5,525 nt of DNA from Pseudomonadota bacterium (GCA_027621895.1 JAQCAK010000158.1:1-5525); one strand, 5' to 3'; shown: positions 1 to 5,525, counted from the first letter of the stretch. Numbers and translations are program-made. The notes: a model not told the origin generated them from the letters alone.

Positions 1-705
1 TCGCAGGTCAAAGTCTTCACCACCCAGGAACGTGTCGCCGTTGGTTGAGAGCACCTCAAACTGCTTTTCACCGTCGACGTCTGCAATCTCGATGATCGAA
101 ATATCGAAAGTACCACCTCCCAGGTCGTAGACCGCAATCGTGGAATCACCGGAAGACTTGTCCATGCCGTAGGCCAGGGCCGCGGCTGTTGGCTCATTGA
201 TAATGCGTTTTACTTCAAGACCCGCAATCCGGCCGGCGTCCTTGGTTGCCTGGCGCTGACTGTCGTTGAAGTAAGCCGGGACCGTAATAACAGCCTCGGT
301 AACCGGTTCGCCCAGATAGTCCTCTGCCGTCTTCTTCATCTTGGCGAGCACCTGCGCGGACACCTGGGGTGGTGCCATCTTCTTGCCTTTGACTTCTACC
401 CAGGCATCGCCGTTGTCGGCCTTGGTGATCTTGTATGGCACCATCTTGATGTCACGTTGCACCACTTCATCATCGAACTGGCGCCCGATCAGCCGCTTCA
501 CGGCAAACAGCGTATTGTGGGGATTCGTGACTGCCTGCCGCTTGGCAGACTGCCCTACGAGAATCTCATCATCATCGGTATAACCCACCACCGACGGAGT
601 CGTGCGGTCACCTTCAGAGTTCTCGATGATCTTCGATTCCTTTCCTTCCATCACAGCGACACAGGAGTTCGTCGTGCCGAGGTCTATACCAATAATTTTA
701 CCCAT
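1..705 (-). CDS. dnaK: Chaperone DnaK (Hsp70), N-terminal part, cut by window edge
   Basis: DnaK is the cytoplasmic Hsp70 that binds unfolded peptides in an ATP-dependent cycle with DnaJ and GrpE. The 235 codons read without a stop from ATG 705-703 to the left edge, so about the first third of a usual ~640-residue protein is here, all of it nucleotide-binding domain. Visible motifs are phosphate-1 DLGTTNSC (residues 8-15), the catalytic Lys70 in the FAVKRLIGR stretch, the EDYLGEPVTEAVITVPAYF region (about 129-146), IINEPTAAALAYG (168-180, with Glu171), phosphate-2 DLGGGTFD (194-201, with Thr199) and LGGEDFD (227-233). No expected residue is missing. A good Shine-Dalgarno GGAGA (718-714) lies 8 nt before the ATG. 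It is downstream of grpE across a 134-bp gap holding its own sigma-32 promoter. The peptide-binding domain, and any dnaJ beyond it, lie outside the window. Confidence 0.98.
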   Translation of the reverse strand, partial: MGKIIGIDLGTTNSCVAVMEGKESKIIENSEGDRTTPSVVGYTDDDEILVGQSAKRQAVTNPHNTLFAVKRLIGRQFDDEVVQRDIKMVPYKITKADNGDAWVEVKGKKMAPPQVSAQVLAKMKKTAEDYLGEPVTEAVITVPAYFNDSQRQATKDAGRIAGLEVKRIINEPTAAALAYGMDKSSGDSTIAVYDLGGGTFDISIIEIADVDGEKQFEVLSTNGDTFLGGEDFDLR

Positions 706-726
706 TTGAGTTTTCTCCACTTTTGT

Positions 727-744
727 CCGGATGCCTTGATCCGG
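727..744 (-). promoter_or_regulatory. Hairpin in the dnaK 5' leader
   Basis: A perfect 6-bp inverted repeat (CCGGAT, 6-nt loop, ATCCGG) lies between the predicted dnaK transcription start and its Shine-Dalgarno, ending 9 nt upstream of the GGAGA. In the mRNA it would form a GC-rich stem-loop. It is not followed by a U tract on the minus strand, so an intrinsic terminator is unlikely. It does not cover the ribosome binding site directly, so any effect on stability or translation is inference. Confidence 0.4.
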
Positions 745-765
745 CGTCTAAATTTGTTACTTCCC

Positions 766-794
766 TAGATGGGCCCTGCCTACTGAAATTCAAG
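766..794 (-). promoter_or_regulatory. Sigma-32 (RpoH) heat-shock promoter of dnaK
   Basis: On the minus strand the -35 element CTTGAAT (794-788) and the -10 element GCCCATCTA (774-766) are separated by 13 bp. The known RpoH consensus is CTTGAAA, 13-15 bp, CCCCATnTA; the -10 differs at only one position. Transcription would begin near 760, giving a leader of about 55 nt before the dnaK ATG. The site is wholly in the grpE-dnaK gap, so dnaK can be induced independently of grpE. The match is by eye; no start site has been mapped. Confidence 0.85.
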
Positions 795-839
795 AGCCGC
801 GGGCATAAAGCCGGAGTTTATTTGCGGATTTAGCCGAAG

Positions 840-974
840 CTACTCCGATTCCTGACTATCGGCTGCACCTGAAGGTGCTTTGGTAACCATGACCATCGCT
901 GCACGAACCAGGCGGTCATTGAGCTTGTAGCCCTTCTGGACCACGGCGAATACGGAATTGGGTTCCATGTCGAG
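840..974 (-). pseudogene. grpE: Detached in-frame C-terminal segment of GrpE (after the amber codon)
   Basis: Directly after the internal TAG the same reading frame continues for 44 codons to a second TAG (842-840). It encodes a normal GrpE ending: EPNSVFAVVQKGYKLNDRLVRAAMV matches the family's conserved EPNTVL..VQKGY.LN.R..RPAMV block, which is the later part of the beta-domain that contacts the DnaK nucleotide-binding domain. No frameshift or further stop is present. With the amber codon read as an amino acid the full protein would be 213 residues, close to the E. coli length of 197. An ATG at 968-966, three codons after the stop, could in principle allow reinitiation as a 42-residue peptide, but no convincing Shine-Dalgarno precedes it. 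Confidence 0.85.
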
Positions 975-1481
975 CTAAAGATCCATGGACATGGCCTGGT
1001 GCTCCTGGGGATCAAAAGGCGCCCCGATCGGATCGAGCACCTCGACATTCTCCTTGGCCAGCACATCGATCAGCAGCTTGTGGCACAACCGGATACCCTC
1101 GGCCATGGGATCGCCCTCACCGGCTGTCTGCTCGGTGACCTCAATGGCTTTTTCGAGACTGTCGACCACGGGCAGAAGGTTCTGGATAAAGCGCTCAAGC
1201 CCAAACTTGTGGGCATTTTCGACATCCCGTGCGGTGCGTCGCTGCATATTCTGCATTTCGGCTTCCGCACGGAGCGCCATATCCCTGTAACGGTCGGCCT
1301 CTTCCAGGGCTTTTTCCAGCAGCGCCGCAGGATCTCCCTGGGATTCGTCAGCCGGGTCCGCGGGACCACCCTCAGAGGGAACGGCCTGATCCTGCTGGTC
1401 TTCCGTTAACTGTTTATCGTCGCTCTGAGATGCCCCTTCCACCTCAGATGAATCCTGCCTGGGATCGTTTTCAGGCGCCAT
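975..1481 (-). CDS. grpE: GrpE, nucleotide exchange factor for DnaK, truncated by in-frame amber stop
   Basis: GrpE releases ADP from DnaK and so restarts the Hsp70 cycle; it is a homodimer in the cytoplasm. The frame from ATG 1481-1479 gives 168 residues: a disordered acidic tail (1-50), the long dimerising helix (about 52-100, including AEAEMQNMQRRTARDVENAHKFGLERFI), the four-helix-bundle region with LLPVVDSLEKAIE (102-114), and the start of the beta-domain (VEVLDPIGAPFDPQEHQAMSM, about 146-166). It then meets TAG (977-975) where other GrpEs continue for about 45 residues, so most of the DnaK-contacting beta-domain is lost. The start is set by GGGAG (1494-1490), 8 nt upstream. An in-frame ATG at 1547 lies inside the -35 box of the promoter and cannot be used from it. 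Since GrpE is essential in E. coli, a sequencing error or very recent mutation is plausible. Confidence 0.93.
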   Translation of the reverse strand: MAPENDPRQDSSEVEGASQSDDKQLTEDQQDQAVPSEGGPADPADESQGDPAALLEKALEEADRYRDMALRAEAEMQNMQRRTARDVENAHKFGLERFIQNLLPVVDSLEKAIEVTEQTAGEGDPMAEGIRLCHKLLIDVLAKENVEVLDPIGAPFDPQEHQAMSMDL

Positions 1482-1522
1482 CGCTACTACTCCCTGGAAA
1501 TTCGAATTAAAACCGCAGCATC

Positions 1523-1552
1523 TATATGGGGATGGAACCCTCGCCATTCAAG
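1523..1552 (-). promoter_or_regulatory. Sigma-32 (RpoH) heat-shock promoter of grpE
   Basis: On the minus strand CTTGAAT (1552-1546) is followed after 14 bp by CCCCATATA (1531-1523). The -10 is a full match to the RpoH consensus CCCCATnTA and the -35 matches six of seven positions. Transcription would begin near 1516, giving a leader of about 35 nt before the grpE ATG. The promoter begins 20 bp after the hrcA stop, so it separates hrcA from the chaperone genes as a transcription unit under heat stress. Confidence 0.9.
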
Positions 1553-1572
1553 GGAAACTGCTGCAGAGTTTT

Positions 1573-2616
1573 CTAGCGACGGGGTGTTTCCAGGGCAGCA
1601 CTCAGCAGGCGGGCGGTGGCATCGACTATGGGTATGACCCGGTCATAGGCCATTCTCGTCGGGCCGATAACCCCCAGGACCCCGACCAGTTCGCCAGCCA
1701 CGTGGTAGGGAGAAGTGACCACCGAGCATTCATCGAGCACCTCGTAACCTGACTCATTCCCGATGAACAGCTGGACACCCTCTGATTCCATGCAGCGATC
1801 CAGCAGGTGCAGAATCTCGCCCTTCATCGAAAACGCCTCAAACAACTGGCGAATATCTTCGAGCGCCTGATTGGTTGCCAGCAGGTTCTCCTGGCCCTTG
1901 ACCACGAAGTCACTGATTTCTTCACGATCAAACGCCTGGTCAGCGACTTCCAGCGTCGTCTGCATCAGCGAATTCATGCTCTCCCGGTCGTTCTTCATGG
2001 AAGCAACCAGCCGATCCCGGATGTTGCCAAGCGGCTCACCCGCAAAATGTGCATTGATAAAGTTCGACGCCTCACGAAGCTGGGCTTCTGTATAGGCCTG
2101 GCGGGTATAGATGACCCGATTCTGAACCTCGTGATCATCCAGCACCAGGATAACCAGCACACGGGAACCCTCCAGGCTGAGAAACTCAACGTGACGCAGG
2201 GTCCCCTGGTCGCGCCTGGGAATCGTGACCAGTCCCGCCATTCGCGTAAATTCCGAAAGAATGTTGGACGCATGCTCAACCAGTTCCTTTGAGGACATAT
2301 CGGGATCAAAGGTGCGATTGAGACTGGCCAGATCGTAGGTATCCAGCGGGTCAACCCGAATCAGGGTATCGACAAAGAAACGGTAGCCCCGGGCAGTGGG
2401 CACCCGGCCCGCCGAGGTATGGGGCGAGCTGACGTAACCCATTTCTTCAAGGTCTGACATGATATTGCGAACGGTCGCGGGGCTAACGGAGACACTGGCC
2501 GCATCAGCCAGTGACTTCGAGGCGATCGGCTGCCCTTCCGCAATATACTGCTCGACCAGGGTCTTCAGCAGTATCCGCGACTTTTCGCTCAGATCATTAC
2601 TATGTTTTTTTGCCAT
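1573..2616 (-). CDS. hrcA: Heat-inducible transcription repressor HrcA
   Basis: HrcA is a dimeric DNA-binding repressor of class I heat-shock genes; in the family its folding depends on GroEL and it binds the CIRCE inverted repeat. The protein is 347 residues, normal for the family. The N-terminal winged helix-turn-helix is clear: LLKTLVEQYIAEGQPIASKSLA (about 16-37), SPATVRNIMSDLEEMGYVSS (45-64) and the HrcA signature PHTSAGRVPTARGYRFFVD (65-83). A GAF-like central domain follows, and the conserved end GVLGVIGPTRMAYDRVIPIV (312-331) is intact. The ATG at 2616 is the only sensible start, but no strong Shine-Dalgarno precedes it. hrcA heads a hrcA-grpE-dnaK series, the order known from many bacteria. 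No CIRCE is visible, so autoregulation and its targets cannot be read from this window. It ends in TAG. Confidence 0.97.
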   Translation of the reverse strand: MAKKHSNDLSEKSRILLKTLVEQYIAEGQPIASKSLADAASVSVSPATVRNIMSDLEEMGYVSSPHTSAGRVPTARGYRFFVDTLIRVDPLDTYDLASLNRTFDPDMSSKELVEHASNILSEFTRMAGLVTIPRRDQGTLRHVEFLSLEGSRVLVILVLDDHEVQNRVIYTRQAYTEAQLREASNFINAHFAGEPLGNIRDRLVASMKNDRESMNSLMQTTLEVADQAFDREEISDFVVKGQENLLATNQALEDIRQLFEAFSMKGEILHLLDRCMESEGVQLFIGNESGYEVLDECSVVTSPYHVAGELVGVLGVIGPTRMAYDRVIPIVDATARLLSAALETPRR

Positions 2617-2632
2617 AACATTCAGAATTCTA

Positions 2633-2689
2633 TGACGATTTCAGTCTAAACCAAGCTCCCCCGATGACTCAATTTACGATTAATCGTCA
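2633..2689. repeat. Palindrome and repeated half-sites between hrcA and recN
   Basis: The divergent hrcA-recN gap (2617-2768) contains a perfect 12-bp palindrome ACGATTAATCGT at 2676-2687. An 8-bp copy of TGACGATT occurs on the plus strand at 2633-2640 and again, inverted, on the minus strand at 2689-2682, overlapping the palindrome. Such symmetry in a divergent promoter region suggests a dimeric regulator site. It does not match CIRCE, the enterobacterial LexA box or a Fur box, so the cognate protein, if any, is unknown. Confidence 0.35.
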
Positions 2690-2768
2690 GGAAGAGCGAT
2701 TAGACAGCTGACAAGCTCACCAGCGAAAGCTGATTGCTGACAGTTGCTGCACAAGGTTAAATACGCCT

Positions 2769-4433
2769 GTGCTGACACATCTCTCAATCAAGAAGCTTAC
2801 ACTGGTCGACCATCTCGATCTGGAATTTCATCCGGGCATGAGTGTCATCACCGGCGAAACGGGTGCCGGCAAGTCCATACTGCTGGGCGCACTGGGACTG
2901 GCCCTGGGAGACAGGGCAGATTCTTCGCTGATCGCCACCGGTGCCGATCGGACCGAAGTCAACGCAACCTTCGACCTGTCGGGCCAGCCCGAGGCCCTTG
3001 CCTGGCTCGAGGAAAAGGACCTGACTGATGGCCAGGACTGCATTCTGCGACGGGTCATCTCCAGAGACGGTCGATCACGGGCATTCGTCAATGGCAGCAG
3101 CATGACCCTCGCCGAATTGCGGACACTCAGCCAGATGCTGCTCGATATCCATTCACAGCATGAACACCAGTCATTGCTCCGCAAGGAAACGCATCGCCGA
3201 ATGCTGGACGAGTTCGGCGGGCTGGTAGAGGTGGTGGACGAGCTTGCAGGGTTTCACGATCAACTGACGGACATCCAGGTCCGCCTGAAAGCGGAGATCG
3301 CCGATCGTGATGCACAGTCAGCCCGGGTGCAGCTGCTGTCCTACCAGGCCGAGGAACTTGACGACCTGGCGATCAGCGAGGGTGAATCCGGATTGCTGGA
3401 ACAGGAGCTCAAACGCCTGAACGCCGCGGACAGCAACCGGGAAAAGCTCGCTGAGGTCCTGCGATGCTGCGACCGGGAGTTTGAAGACAGCGCATCCTCG
3501 AGGGCTTCAAGAGCCCTGAAGATCATCAGTCATATCGCCGACGACCGGCTTGAAGGCATCAGGCAATTGCTGGATTCGGCTGTTATTCAGATCGATGAGG
3601 CGGTTGCCGACCTTGGCGCACTGGTTGATGAGTTTGACGCCGATCCTGGGAGGCAGGCAGAGGTCGAAGGTCGACTGGGCCGGATATACGAGATTGCCCG
3701 CAAACACCGGGTCAGCCCTGATGAGCTGCCAGCCCTGGCCCAGAGAATCACGGCAGAACTGGAGAACATCACCAACGCCGATACCCGTATCGCCAGGCTC
3801 GAGGGCGATCTTAAGGAGGCCGACAAGCGATACAGCACCCTCGCGGAAAAGGTCAGTGTCTCCAGGGTAAAGACCGCCCAGCTGCTCGAGGGCGAGGTCA
3901 CAAGACACCTTCAGGCGCTGGGCATGGATGGCGCCAGGTTCAAGGTTGCCCTGGGCGTACTGGATACACCCGGACGTTTCGGGGCCGATGATATCGAGTT
4001 CCGGATTGCCACCCTGCCCGGCTCTGATGCGGGCGCGCTTTCGCGCATCGCTTCCGGTGGTGAACTGTCCCGGATCAGCCTGGCGATTCAGGTCGTAACT
4101 GCAAAGACATCAAATACACCGACACTTGTGTTTGATGAGGTCGACGTTGGCGTCGGGGGTGCTACCGCTGAAATCGTCGGTTCACTGTTACGGACCCTTG
4201 GCCGCGATGCCCAGATCATCTGCGTGACCCACCTGCCGCAGGTCGCCGCCCAGGGTCACCATCACTACGTGGTCAGTAAATCCACTTCCAGCAAACAGGC
4301 TGCAACAACTGTCAGGATCCTGAACGAGGAAGAGAAGATCGATGAGATTGCCCGAATGCTGGGGGGCATAAAGAAGACAGATCAATCAATCGCCCACGCG
4401 GCGGAAATGATACAAGGTGCCAGGGGCAGCTGA
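2769..4433 (+). CDS. recN: DNA repair protein RecN
   Basis: RecN is an SMC-like ATPase that acts in recombinational repair of double-strand breaks, working with RecA on the nucleoid. The 554-residue product matches E. coli RecN (553). It has Walker A GETGAGKS (29-36), the RecN-typical IHSQHEHQSLL Q-loop region (127-137), a long charged central part expected to form the coiled coil (about 150-390), the ABC signature ASGGELSR (428-435), Walker B LVFDEVD (D456, E457) and the switch histidine in CVTHLPQVAAQ (H488). All ATPase residues are present. The start is GTG at 2769, chosen because LTHLSIKKLTLVDHLDLEF aligns with the family N-terminus; AAGG (2753-2756) is 12 nt upstream, a weak and distant Shine-Dalgarno. 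recN is divergent from hrcA and convergent with fur, its TGA lying 6 bp before the fur stop. Confidence 0.97.
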   Translation: MLTHLSIKKLTLVDHLDLEFHPGMSVITGETGAGKSILLGALGLALGDRADSSLIATGADRTEVNATFDLSGQPEALAWLEEKDLTDGQDCILRRVISRDGRSRAFVNGSSMTLAELRTLSQMLLDIHSQHEHQSLLRKETHRRMLDEFGGLVEVVDELAGFHDQLTDIQVRLKAEIADRDAQSARVQLLSYQAEELDDLAISEGESGLLEQELKRLNAADSNREKLAEVLRCCDREFEDSASSRASRALKIISHIADDRLEGIRQLLDSAVIQIDEAVADLGALVDEFDADPGRQAEVEGRLGRIYEIARKHRVSPDELPALAQRITAELENITNADTRIARLEGDLKEADKRYSTLAEKVSVSRVKTAQLLEGEVTRHLQALGMDGARFKVALGVLDTPGRFGADDIEFRIATLPGSDAGALSRIASGGELSRISLAIQVVTAKTSNTPTLVFDEVDVGVGGATAEIVGSLLRTLGRDAQIICVTHLPQVAAQGHHHYVVSKSTSSKQAATTVRILNEEEKIDEIARMLGGIKKTDQSIAHAAEMIQGARGS

Positions 4434-4439
4434 AGCCAG

Positions 4440-4853
4440 CTAACGGCAGTCAGGACACAGGCCGTAGAGGTTCAGGTTGTGGTCCTGCAGCTCAAAGCCC
4501 AGGCTGTCAGCGACGGTTTCCTGGCGTTTCTCGATTTCCACATCCGTGAACTCTTCCACCCGGCCGCAGCGCACACAGACAATATGGTCGTGATGTTCAT
4601 CGGTGGACATTTCAAAGACGGCATGGCCACCTTCGAAATTGTGCCGGATCACCAGACCCGCCTGCTCAAACTGCGTGAGTACCCGGTAGACCGTCGCCAG
4701 ACCGATTTCTTCCCCGTTATTGAGCAACAGTTTGTAGACATCCTCAGCGCTAACGTGGTGTACTTCGCTGCTTTCAAGGATCTGCAGGATCTTGATGCGC
4801 GGCAGCGTGATCTTCAGCCCTGCTTCCTTGAGTTCCTGTGATTCTGCTGCCAT
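4440..4853 (-). CDS. fur: Ferric uptake regulator Fur
   Basis: Fur is an iron-sensing repressor that as an Fe(II)-bound dimer shuts off iron-uptake genes. From ATG 4853 the protein is 137 residues. The winged-helix DNA-binding domain is AGLKITLPRIKILQIL (11-26), HHVSAEDVYK (32-41) and GEEIGLATVYRVLTQFEQAGLV (47-68). Next come RHNFEGG (70-76) and the metal-binding dimerisation domain with Glu81, HHDH (87-90), the CxxC pair C93/C96, His125, and a second pair C133/C136. It is very like E. coli Fur and lacks only the His-rich tail. The frame is open upstream to a GTG at 4895, but family alignment and GGAAG (4868-4864 on the minus strand) favour the ATG. fur is divergent from bamE and ends in TAG beside the recN stop. 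No Fur box was recognised in its upstream region. Confidence 0.97.
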   Translation of the reverse strand: MAAESQELKEAGLKITLPRIKILQILESSEVHHVSAEDVYKLLLNNGEEIGLATVYRVLTQFEQAGLVIRHNFEGGHAVFEMSTDEHHDHIVCVRCGRVEEFTDVEIEKRQETVADSLGFELQDHNLNLYGLCPDCR

Positions 4854-4928
4854 TTTTCTGTGATCTTCCGACGAGTGATTAAAGCTCGTCCCCACCGGGG
4901 AAAGAACTGGGATACAATGGATGCTGAA

Positions 4929-4937
4929 ATTACACCA
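4929..4937 (-). promoter_or_regulatory. Possible extended -10 promoter element for fur
   Basis: On the minus strand TGTAAT (4934-4929) matches five of six positions of the sigma-70 -10 hexamer and is preceded by TGG, an extended -10 (TGn) motif. A -35 is poor at the expected distance, as is common with extended -10 promoters. Transcription would start near 4922, giving a leader of about 69 nt that includes a short stem (TCCCC/GGGGA, 4889-4901). This is a weak prediction made by eye. Confidence 0.3.
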
Positions 4938-4970
4938 CCATTTGACGAACTATTGTAGCAGGTTGTTGTT

Positions 4971-5333
4971 TTGTTCCGAGTCTTGTTCACCCTCCTGATG
5001 CTCTCTACGCTGACCGCCTGTGAGACATTTCGCTTCCCGGGCGTACACCGCATCACGATTCAGCAGGGCAATGTCATTACCCAGCAGATGATCGACAAGC
5101 TGCGGCCGGGCATGACCCGGAGTCAGGTTCGTTTTGTACTGGGAAATGCCGTGGTCGATCACCCACTGGAACAGGATCGCTGGGACTACATTTATACCGT
5201 CGATGTTCCCGGTAAACTGTCCCTGAAAAGAGTGCTGAGCCTGTATTTTATTGACGATCGACTCAGCTATTTCGAGGGTAACTTCGTTCCCACGGAAGAG
5301 TTCCAGGCCCTGCAGGCGTCAGGTAAAAGCTAG
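4971..5333 (+). CDS. bamE: Outer membrane protein assembly factor BamE (SmpA/OmlA family lipoprotein)
   Basis: BamE is a small lipoprotein of the BAM complex, which folds beta-barrel proteins into the outer membrane. The 120-residue product (E. coli 113) begins with a short signal peptide, FRVLFTLLMLSTL, and a lipobox LTAC with Cys17 as the lipidated residue; Glu18 at +2 is compatible with outer-membrane sorting. The SmpA/OmlA domain follows: QGNVITQQMIDKLRPGMTRSQV (32-53), VLGNAVVDHP (56-65) and DRWDYIY (69-75). The start is TTG at 4971: an in-frame TAG at 4956-4958 closes the frame upstream, GCAGG (4958-4962) lies 8 nt before it, and the next ATG (codon 10) would destroy the signal peptide. 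bamE is divergent from fur, a pairing common in gammaproteobacteria, and overlaps the end of rnfH by 4 bp. Confidence 0.95.
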   Translation: MFRVLFTLLMLSTLTACETFRFPGVHRITIQQGNVITQQMIDKLRPGMTRSQVRFVLGNAVVDHPLEQDRWDYIYTVDVPGKLSLKRVLSLYFIDDRLSYFEGNFVPTEEFQALQASGKS

Positions 5334-5525
5334 CCTGAACGACCCGCCCTGCGCCTGCGAGCCTCCCTCGGGTCCACCACCAGAGGGCGATAAATCTCCA
5401 CCCGGTCGCCTGACCTGACCTCATGGTCTTCCGGTCTGCGTCTGCCCCAGATCCCTTTCTCGAGTTCGTCCAGTTCAAGCTCGGGGAAATGGCTGGCAAT
5501 ACCTGACGCCTGAACTGCATCCCTG
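5330..5525 (-). CDS. rnfH: RnfH family protein, C-terminal part, cut by window edge
   Basis: RnfH proteins are small beta-grasp (ubiquitin/ThiS-like) proteins, often encoded near bamE, ratA and smpB; their exact role is unclear. The window holds the last 64 residues (frame from 5524 to the TAG at 5332-5330); the N-terminus is beyond the right edge. The recognisable parts are ASGIASHFPELEL, the GIWGRRRPEDHEVRSGD region, and the family hallmark DRVEIYRPLVVDPREARRRRA, an RVEIYRPL core followed by a basic tail. Compared with relatives, the usual VGIFGKLV..D stretch is here GIWGRRRPEDHEV, a mild divergence. It is convergent with bamE and shares the CTAG that holds both stops. Confidence 0.9.
   Translation of the reverse strand, partial: RDAVQASGIASHFPELELDELEKGIWGRRRPEDHEVRSGDRVEIYRPLVVDPREARRRRAGRSG

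Noticed and set aside
457..768. Open frame of 103 codons on the plus strand opposite dnaK
   Set aside because: It lies antisense to a fully conserved DnaK coding frame, crosses the dnaK promoter, and has no recognisable protein motif.
975..977. Pyrrolysine or general amber reassignment as explanation of the grpE TAG
   Set aside because: Other genes in the window end at TAG exactly where their families end, and pyrrolysine has no known role in GrpE. Not excluded by sequence alone.
830..1066. Alternative minus-strand frame over the grpE 3' end
   Set aside because: It is out of frame with GrpE and low in recognisable motifs; the true continuation is in the original frame, so the lesion is a stop, not a frameshift.
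999..1409. Open frame of 136 codons on the plus strand opposite grpE
   Set aside because: A shadow of grpE; the minus-strand frame carries conserved GrpE residues on both sides of the amber codon.
1479..1547. Longer grpE N-terminus from ATG 1547
   Set aside because: That ATG is inside the sigma-32 -35 box, and the extra 22 residues are unlike GrpE; ATG 1481 has a good Shine-Dalgarno.
1555..1571. Inverted repeat AAACT/AGTTT at the hrcA stop as a terminator
   Set aside because: Only a 5-bp AT-rich stem with no following T-tract; too weak to terminate.
1807..2292. Open frame of 161 codons on the plus strand opposite hrcA
   Set aside because: A shadow of an intact hrcA; no ribosome binding site or domain seen.
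4854..4895. Longer Fur from GTG 4895
   Set aside because: The extra 14 residues have no counterpart in Fur proteins; the ATG at 4853 gives the standard N-terminus.
5263..5520. Open frame of 85 codons on the minus strand over the bamE end and rnfH
   Set aside because: It is out of frame with the RnfH hallmark RVEIYRPL and overlaps bamE; a shadow.

Overview
This window looks like a chromosomal housekeeping segment of a gammaproteobacterium. The evidence is a Fur, BamE (SmpA), RecN and RnfH neighbourhood, E. coli-like DnaK and Fur motifs, and two recognisable sigma-32 (RpoH) type heat-shock promoters. A stand-alone hrcA next to grpE and dnaK is not found in enterobacteria, so a non-enteric lineage is likely. 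I cannot name a genus from the sequence alone.

Left part (1-2616, all on the minus strand): a heat-shock cluster transcribed right to left as hrcA, grpE, dnaK. DnaK is present only as its first 235 residues and runs off the left edge. HrcA is the heat-shock repressor; GrpE is the nucleotide-exchange factor for the Hsp70 DnaK. Near-consensus sigma-32 promoters sit directly before grpE and again before dnaK, so both chaperone genes can be switched on without read-through from hrcA. No CIRCE operator, the usual HrcA target, is visible in the window.

The most striking feature is an in-frame amber codon (TAG, 975-977) inside grpE. It cuts the protein at 168 residues, although the remaining 44 codons continue in the same frame and encode a normal GrpE C-terminus. 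This is either a real nonsense mutation, a base-calling error, or a readthrough or reinitiation case.

Right part (2617-5525): a 152-bp divergent region separates hrcA from recN (plus strand, DNA repair SMC-like ATPase). recN runs tail-to-tail into fur (minus strand, iron-responsive repressor) with only 6 bp between their stops. fur is divergent from bamE (plus strand, outer-membrane assembly lipoprotein), which in turn is convergent with the 3' end of rnfH (minus strand, ubiquitin-like RnfH family). The bamE and rnfH stop codons share one palindromic CTAG.

No mobile elements, CRISPR arrays, tRNA or rRNA genes were seen, and there is no gene-free stretch above about 300 bp. I do not see evidence for a new multi-gene system here; the points of interest are the grpE lesion and the regulatory layout of the heat-shock cluster.
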